Part shown: one piece after another, positions 59,863-64,000 of the stretch | Layout of the letters: every line of letters begins with the position of its first letter | How positions within the stretch are numbered: position 1 is the first letter of the stretch | From: Planctomicrobium piriforme | Lineage (GTDB): Bacteria > Planctomycetota > Planctomycetia > Pirellulales > UBA1268 | DNA length: 64,000 bases | Assembly: GCA_945869735.1 (NCBI GenBank) | Contig: CAMBPQ010000008.1 | Location: forward strand, 1-64,000 | Direction of reading: 5' to 3' | Notes under the pieces: model-generated | What the model was told of the DNA's origin: nothing | Database searches by the model: none | Seen by the model: the letters and a program-made list of their open reading frames with translations, nothing else | Position numbers and translations under genes: made by a program

Positions 59863-61404
59863 CGGCGACACAATCCCCAACTGCAGAAACTGCCGCAGAC
59901 TCGTGCGGCAAAACGCCTCGCACGCCTGAGCCATGATCACCCCTTGCTCGGTCTGGTCCTTGATCGGCTTGCCGTCGCGTTCGAGCGATCGTCCGGCTGC
60001 CGTCAGCCGGGCTCCGACGCGAGGAGCGAGGCCGTCTTCTCCCCGCTCCACGAGCTCATTGAGGATGCCGGCGTCGAGGTCGCCGAGCGTGTGCCCCGTG
60101 CCCGTCAGCTGACTCGCGACGGCCACCGCCCGCCCGCTCAGGGCATCCGACGCGATCACCGCGCGGTTGAAATCGTTGGGCATGGCATAAGGCCCGCGCG
60201 GTTCGCCGGTCGCCGTGTCAACGTGCCTGGCCGAGATCTCGAAGAGCCCCAGAGCCACGCCGGCGTCGACTGCCCGGGAAACGTCGGCGGGTGGTGTGCC
60301 GGCGACCCGCGGGTCGGCCACGATTGCGGAGAGCGGGCGGCTGCCCGTTGACATCATGTCGAGCAGCGCCTGATAGAGCGGGCCCTGCACGGTCGATGTG
60401 ACCACGTCGAGGTTCGTCTGGTGTGGCAGCGTCACTCCGGCACGGGTCACTCGAAACTCAATGTCGTCGGCCTCACGCACACGTTCCTCGAAGGACTTCA
60501 TCGCGCGGGGTGCGCGGGCGTAGAGATCCCAGCGAAAGGCGGTGTTGGCGCAGAAATCCTTGTGGGCCTCCGTGATCAGCCGGTCGGTCGTGGTGCGAAA
60601 GAGTTCCTGAAACTCGGGCCGCACGCAGAGATCCCAGAAGTTGGTATGCACGGGGAGGCTACCCACAAACGAAAGCCCCGCCCGCGAAAACATCCCGGCC
60701 ACCTCGGCGAAGTAGAAGCTCGTCCAGTGCTCGTTGAGATATTCGTGGGCGATGTATCGCACATCCTGCTTGACGATGCCGTCCACGTAGGCCGCCGCCC
60801 TGGGGTTGTCCTCGAAATATTTTGCGTGCCGCTCGCGGATGAAGAGTAGGTAGGCGAGAGCCTCACGCACCCGCTGTGCGCTATCGCCCTGCCGAAGTAC
60901 GGCATACTGCCTGATGATCCCGCGGATCGGCTGCAGGTGTGCCCATCCAGGCATGGAGTTGTAGCTCACGAGCAGGAGGCCACCGGGCGCAAGGTGTCGT
61001 TGGGCGGCCGCGAGGATCTGTTCCCGCACTTCCGGGGCCACCCAGCTCCACACACCGTGCAGCGTGATGAACTCAAACTCCCCGAGGTCGGCCGGCAGGC
61101 TCGCGAAGTCGCTGGTGATGACCCGCGTGTTGGCGAGGCCGCCCGCGGTGATGTCACGCTGGGTCGCGGCGGTGTGCTCGGGGTTGACGTCAACGCCCAC
61201 AAACGTGCCTTGCGGATTGGCGGCGGCGAGCGTCGTCAGCGAGCGGCCCAGTCCGCAGCCGAGTTCGAGGTAGCGGAAGCCGTCGGCGATCCGCGGCGGC
61301 ACGACGCCATTGAGTGCCGCCACGTGCCGCATCGCCACGGGGGCCAACTGCGGATAGAAGCCCGGGATATAGTCGACGTCGGTGATGTATCCGGCTGCGG
61401 TCAT
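59857..61404 (-). CDS. SAM methyltransferase with regulatory domain
   Basis: 515-residue protein. Residues ~40-160 are a class I methyltransferase (FRYLELGCGLGRSLTTLAAA is motif I, FVGVDVNPEHTAA the ribose-binding acidic residue, FEFITLHGVWSW the later motif). Residues ~220-300 match the methyltransferase regulatory domain (YIAHEYLNEHWTSFYFAEVA). The C-terminal ~200 residues are helical. Such proteins often sit among glycan genes, as here beside a GT10 fucosyltransferase and a GT4 gene, but the substrate is unknown. The stop codon falls inside REPIN sequence, so the last few residues (GIVSPG) may have been added by repeat insertion. Confidence 0.82.
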   Translation of the reverse strand: MTAAGYITDVDYIPGFYPQLAPVAMRHVAALNGVVPPRIADGFRYLELGCGLGRSLTTLAAANPQGTFVGVDVNPEHTAATQRDITAGGLANTRVITSDFASLPADLGEFEFITLHGVWSWVAPEVREQILAAAQRHLAPGGLLLVSYNSMPGWAHLQPIRGIIRQYAVLRQGDSAQRVREALAYLLFIRERHAKYFEDNPRAAAYVDGIVKQDVRYIAHEYLNEHWTSFYFAEVAGMFSRAGLSFVGSLPVHTNFWDLCVRPEFQELFRTTTDRLITEAHKDFCANTAFRWDLYARAPRAMKSFEERVREADDIEFRVTRAGVTLPHQTNLDVVTSTVQGPLYQALLDMMSTGSRPLSAIVADPRVAGTPPADVSRAVDAGVALGLFEISARHVDTATGEPRGPYAMPNDFNRAVIASDALSGRAVAVASQLTGTGHTLGDLDAGILNELVERGEDGLAPRVGARLTAAGRSLERDGKPIKDQTEQGVIMAQACEAFCRTSLRQFLQLGIVSPG

Positions 61405-61460
61405 GCGACAGATTCCTCGAGGGTGAGCGGGGTGAAGTAGTGGCGACGCGGCGGTGGTGT

Positions 61461-61513
61461 CCTCGAAAAGCCCGAAGCGCGAACGACGGGTATACGGGTG
61501 GCAACTTCGGCGG
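61461..61513 (-). repeat. REPIN-like half-site
   Basis: CGAAAAGCCCGAAGCGCGAA, CGACGGGTATACGGGTGGCA: half-site 2 with two changed stem bases, between the methyltransferase and fucosyltransferase. Confidence 0.65.
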
Positions 61514-61530
61514 CGGGGGGTTCGCGAAGT

Positions 61531-62532
61531 CTATGCGTCGGCGGTCCATTTGCGGTATTTGCGGCGGAGGCGGTTCCGGATGCTGCGCACCGCGTCGGGA
61601 AGCCGGTTGAGCCGGAGAAGTCGGGCGATGCCCCGGCGTCGGGCCACGGGCTCGATGGGCGTCTCGAAGATCCGCGTGAACTGTTCGAGGATCACGTCGG
61701 CGTCGGCCGAGCGGGGCACGCGGTTGCCCCGATACCACGGCTGCGCGAGTAGCGTCCGCAGCAGGTCGGGATCGCGGTCAACCGCCACCACCCGCTCAAC
61801 GAGATCGTCGAGCATGGCCGACGTCGCTCGCGAGCCGCAGTCGTGGGCCGAGAGAAAACTCCACGTGTTGAAGTCGCGGCCGATGAGCGGGTCGCCCCAG
61901 TAGATCGGGATCGAGTTGACGAGCATCGGCTCGGCGATCTTCTCGCTCGTGTAGCCGGGATACGATTCGTTCTCGAAGGCGATGGTGAAGCGGTGGTCGG
62001 CGAGGAAGGCCCGCTTGTCGGCCACGCGGTGGCCGATCGTGTTCATCACTTTGCCTCCGGAGTCAACCGGCTTGTAGCGGGAGAGCCGCCGGAAAAACTC
62101 GTTGCGAACCTTGCAGAGGGGATTGGAGACCACAAACGCGCAAAACCGCGTCTGCTCCGCGAGCACGCGGTCGGGATCGAAGTCTGCCGGCTTCACGAGA
62201 TCGGGCGGGTCCACGCGAAACGGCCAGTGGGGGAGCCGGAAGTGCCGTGGGTGTGGGTCGTGCTCGAAGGTGAAGGCCCAGTCGGTGGAGAGCCAGTCGG
62301 CGGCAACGTTTTCGCCCGTGTAGAAGATCCGCACGCAGTCGTGGGCGAGGTGGTCGTGGCGTTTGCGGCCGATGCAGGAATGGATGAGGAAGTCGGGCCG
62401 GTCGCAGATGGAAAGGTCGTAGCGGCGGGCGATGATCCGCGTGAGGAAGTTGTCCCGCGGGTCGAAGTCGTCCCAGAAGCCGGCGAAGCCGATGCGGACG
62501 TGCGGGCGGTCGGTCGTGGTGGTGGCGTTCAC
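61531..62532 (-). CDS. family 10 glycosyltransferase (fucosyltransferase-like)
   Basis: 333-residue protein of the GT10 alpha-1,3/4-fucosyltransferase family. The GDP-fucose signature RFTIAFENESYPGYTSEKIAEPM is clear, followed by SIPIYWGDPLIGRDFN. RIFYTGENVAADWLSTDWAF lies in the acceptor half. The Arg-rich C-terminus (RSIRNRLRRKYRK) may bind the membrane surface. In bacteria these decorate lipopolysaccharide or capsule. Neighbours (methyltransferase, GT4) fit a surface-glycan locus. Confidence 0.87.
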   Translation of the reverse strand: MNATTTTDRPHVRIGFAGFWDDFDPRDNFLTRIIARRYDLSICDRPDFLIHSCIGRKRHDHLAHDCVRIFYTGENVAADWLSTDWAFTFEHDPHPRHFRLPHWPFRVDPPDLVKPADFDPDRVLAEQTRFCAFVVSNPLCKVRNEFFRRLSRYKPVDSGGKVMNTIGHRVADKRAFLADHRFTIAFENESYPGYTSEKIAEPMLVNSIPIYWGDPLIGRDFNTWSFLSAHDCGSRATSAMLDDLVERVVAVDRDPDLLRTLLAQPWYRGNRVPRSADADVILEQFTRIFETPIEPVARRRGIARLLRLNRLPDAVRSIRNRLRRKYRKWTADA

Positions 62533-62552
62533 CCCGGGATCCTACACAGATT

Positions 62553-62646
62553 CGCCGACAAGAAGCCCGGAGCGCGAGCGATGGGAATACGGGTGGCCGC
62601 GTCGGTGCCGCCTCCCGTCAGGAAGCCCCAATCGCGATCGCGGGAT
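62553..62646 (-). repeat. REPIN-like repeat, half-sites back to back
   Basis: Half-site 2 (AAGAAGCCCGGAGCGCGAGC, GATGGGAATACGGGTGG) then half-site 1 (CCCGTCAGGAAGCCCCAATC, GCGATCGCGGGA). It reaches the stop codon of the small downstream gene. Confidence 0.75.
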
Positions 62647-62831
62647 CAGAGACAGCTGCCGCCGCCGGGGAGTCGCTTGCGGAGGAAGTTCATCCGCTTC
62701 TCGAGCGGGAGCGCGAGACGGCGGCGGATGAGTTCATCGAGCTGCCGATCGCTTTCGGCGGCCAGCGCGTCGAGGGCCCGCTTTCGGGTTGCGGCTTGTC
62801 GATCCCGGCCCGACTTTCGTGGCGCGATCAT
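62646..62831 (-). CDS. small basic protein paired with nucleotidyltransferase
   Basis: 61-residue Arg/Lys-rich protein, mostly helical (QAATRKRALDALAAESDRQLDEL, RRRLALPLEKRMNFL). No family recognised. It starts 3 nt after the stop of the nucleotidyltransferase gene, so the two are translated together and may form a complex. The arrangement resembles two-gene toxin-antitoxin loci but nothing else proves that. Confidence 0.6.
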   Translation of the reverse strand: MIAPRKSGRDRQAATRKRALDALAAESDRQLDELIRRRLALPLEKRMNFLRKRLPGGGSCL

Positions 62832-62834
62832 GAT

Positions 62835-63344
62835 TTACTCCGGCTTCCGCCGGCGGGCGGCCCGCTTGACCGGTGCGGCCCCGCGTCCGCCCATGGCTTC
62901 CCTGGTTTTTTCGAGCACGGGCAACACGGCCAGATCACGCTCACGGCCCGCGGCCCGCTTGCTGGCGATGATGTCATCGATTGAGGCGACGAGCACGGAC
63001 ATGCGACCTACCTTCCGCTCGACGGCCCGCGATCGCAGCCCTTCAAACGATCGCACGCCGTGAATCACGGGCATGAAATCGGCCTGCAAGCCCGAGGCAT
63101 CGTCCACCATCCGGTAGAGCTTTGACACGGGATAGAACGGCCGCAGGATCATGGCGTTGAGTTGAGCCGCCACGCGCTTGAGTTTGCCAAGATTCGCCGC
63201 CGTCTCCCGAAACATGAAATCGAAGTCGAGCGTCGTGACGGGTGCGCCGTGCATGGCCGCGGCCGCGTTGCCGATGAGGACCACTTCGAGGTGAACGTCG
63301 TGGACGGCCGCGAGAAGCGTCGCGAGCAAGGGCGTGGCGTTCAT
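62835..63344 (-). CDS. nucleotidyltransferase-fold protein (AbiEii/MNT-like)
   Basis: 169-residue protein with a minimal polymerase-beta nucleotidyltransferase core: VVLIGNAAAAMHGAPVTTLDFDFMF, where DFDF supplies two metal-binding Asp residues. The usual GG/GS at the start of the active-site helix is changed to GN. LRSRAVERKVGRMSVLVASIDDIIASKRAAGRERDLAVL is the typical C-terminal segment of AbiEii-type proteins. Start ATG 63344. It pairs with the small basic protein 3 nt downstream. Confidence 0.7.
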   Translation of the reverse strand: MNATPLLATLLAAVHDVHLEVVLIGNAAAAMHGAPVTTLDFDFMFRETAANLGKLKRVAAQLNAMILRPFYPVSKLYRMVDDASGLQADFMPVIHGVRSFEGLRSRAVERKVGRMSVLVASIDDIIASKRAAGRERDLAVLPVLEKTREAMGGRGAAPVKRAARRRKPE

Positions 63345-63412
63345 GGCGGCGTGGGGGGCGTGGGGGCGTGGGGGCGTGAACGTCCGTACTTTGTACGCGA
63401 CGGTTGGTGTGG

Positions 63413-63461
63413 TTGCCACCCGGATACCCGTCGCTCGCGCTTCGAACTTTCCGAAAGCCGC
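63413..63461 (+). repeat. degenerate REPIN-like half-site
   Basis: TTGCCACCCGGATACCCGTC, GCTCGCGCTTCGAACTTTCC: half-site 2 with several changes, between the nucleotidyltransferase start and the GT4 gene. Confidence 0.5.
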
Positions 63462-63480
63462 GGCGCCGCCACGGACGCGG

Positions 63481-64000
63481 CTATTCCGAAACCGTCTCGA
63501 GCCAATCGGCAAACTTCGGATACGTCCGCTCGCGATCAAACTCCGCGGCGGCGAGCTGGCGGGCACCCTGGCGACACGCATTGAGCCGGCTGCGATCCGT
63601 GGCAAACCCCGTGATCGCCCGCGTGAGCGAGCCCGCGTCGCCGGCCGTATAGGCCACGCCCGCACCGTGCTCGTCGATGAGCTTCTGGAGTTCACCGGGC
63701 AGGGAGTTGACGATCGCGAGTCCGGCCGCGGCGAAGTCGCAGGCCTTATAGGGCACGGCGACGAGCGACTCGGGCTTCACGCAGACGAGCCCCACGTCGC
63801 ACCGCGCAAGCAGGTTTACATACCCCTGCCGGGAGAGCAGCCCGTGCACTTCCATGCGGCAGGAGCCGCTGAGGGCGGCGGCGGAGCGGCGGAGCGACTG
63901 TTCGAGGGCGCCGGTGCCGGCGACGTGAATGGTGGCCTTCACCCCGGCCGCCGAGAGCTGCCACGCGGCTCCGGCGAGCACGTCGAGATCCTGCCCGGCC
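63481..64000 (-). CDS. family 4 glycosyltransferase, C-terminal part
   Basis: Incomplete gene running off the right edge; about 173 residues are visible (AGQDLDVLAGAAWQLSAAGV onward). It shows the C-terminal donor-binding half of a GT-B enzyme: TIHVAGTGALEQSLRR, VHGLLSRQGYVNLLARCDVGLV and a nucleotide-sugar binding segment VAVPYKACDFAAAGLAIVNS with an Asp in place of the usual first Glu of EX7E. GT4 enzymes build surface polysaccharides. On the minus strand, downstream in direction from sequence outside the window. Confidence 0.75.
   Translation of the reverse strand, partial: AGQDLDVLAGAAWQLSAAGVKATIHVAGTGALEQSLRRSAAALSGSCRMEVHGLLSRQGYVNLLARCDVGLVCVKPESLVAVPYKACDFAAAGLAIVNSLPGELQKLIDEHGAGVAYTAGDAGSLTRAITGFATDRSRLNACRQGARQLAAAEFDRERTYPKFADWLETVSE

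Overview
The window is GC-rich chromosomal DNA that reads like a planctomycete, probably from the Pirellulales. This is inferred from the families present: a DUF1598 exported protein, a DUF6807 (PmoA-type) protein, a TPR/CHAT protein, a DUF1844 protein, Cys/Pro-rich secreted proteins, many Gfo/Idh/MocA oxidoreductases and TIM-barrel isomerases, and an FHA protein beside dnaE. No phage or plasmid backbone is visible. It looks like core chromosome with small mobile or repetitive insertions.

Layout. 0-6.6 kb: a surface-glycan operon on the minus strand (GT2 glycosyltransferase, a PP-loop/pyruvyl-transferase fusion, an AsnB-like enzyme) and a frameshifted gluQ. 6.9-9.9 kb: def-fmt (initiator formylation and deformylation), pgpA and a hypothetical gene. 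9.9-10.9 kb: a decayed IS1380-type element with a CTAG target duplication. 11-16.4 kb: a four-gene ABC-2 exporter operon and an M20 peptidase. 16.5-19.6 kb: a TPR/CHAT protein. 20-30 kb: lipoprotein, stand-alone MraZ-like gene, oxidoreductase, MarC, CDF metal exporter, SDR/DUF2867, zinc metalloprotease, then a MocA/isomerase/MFS group. 31-37 kb: CinA-NadD fusion, metalloprotease-like protein, ThDP decarboxylase, thioredoxin-like protein, tRNA-Arg. 37.5-43.4 kb: FHA, dnaE, DUF1598. 43.4-49.8 kb: UspA, epmB/efp, Rrf2-cysH, rhaB, zinc ribbon. 49.8-58.6 kb: MsbA-like ABC transporter, IS200-like (RAYT) transposase, folD, DUF6807, DUF1844, pyrG, aroG, hicBA. 58.7-64 kb: SYLF protein, methyltransferase, GT10 fucosyltransferase, a nucleotidyltransferase pair, and a GT4 gene that runs off the edge.

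Two things stand out. First, about 19 loci carry one interspersed intergenic repeat made of two inverted half-sites with the core AGCGCGAGCG (REPIN-like). The only RAYT-type tyrosine transposase in the window (52236-52751) sits between two directly repeated 132-bp copies of that repeat that differ at 3 positions. This looks like a REPIN-RAYT system. The repeats lie mostly just past gene 3' ends, and one half-site looks like an intrinsic terminator. Second, the minus strand between 36055 and 35842 has a strong promoter (TTGACC-N17-TACTGT), a densely structured ~180-nt sequence without a convincing ORF, and a long hairpin followed by seven U residues. This is a good candidate for an undescribed small RNA. 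A second, rarer repeat family ends in TAGAGCGCATC and supplies the stop codons of two genes.

Similar TTGACC -35 boxes precede the sRNA, tRNA-Arg, the RAYT gene and pyrG. Everything here comes from reading the sequence; no database search was possible.
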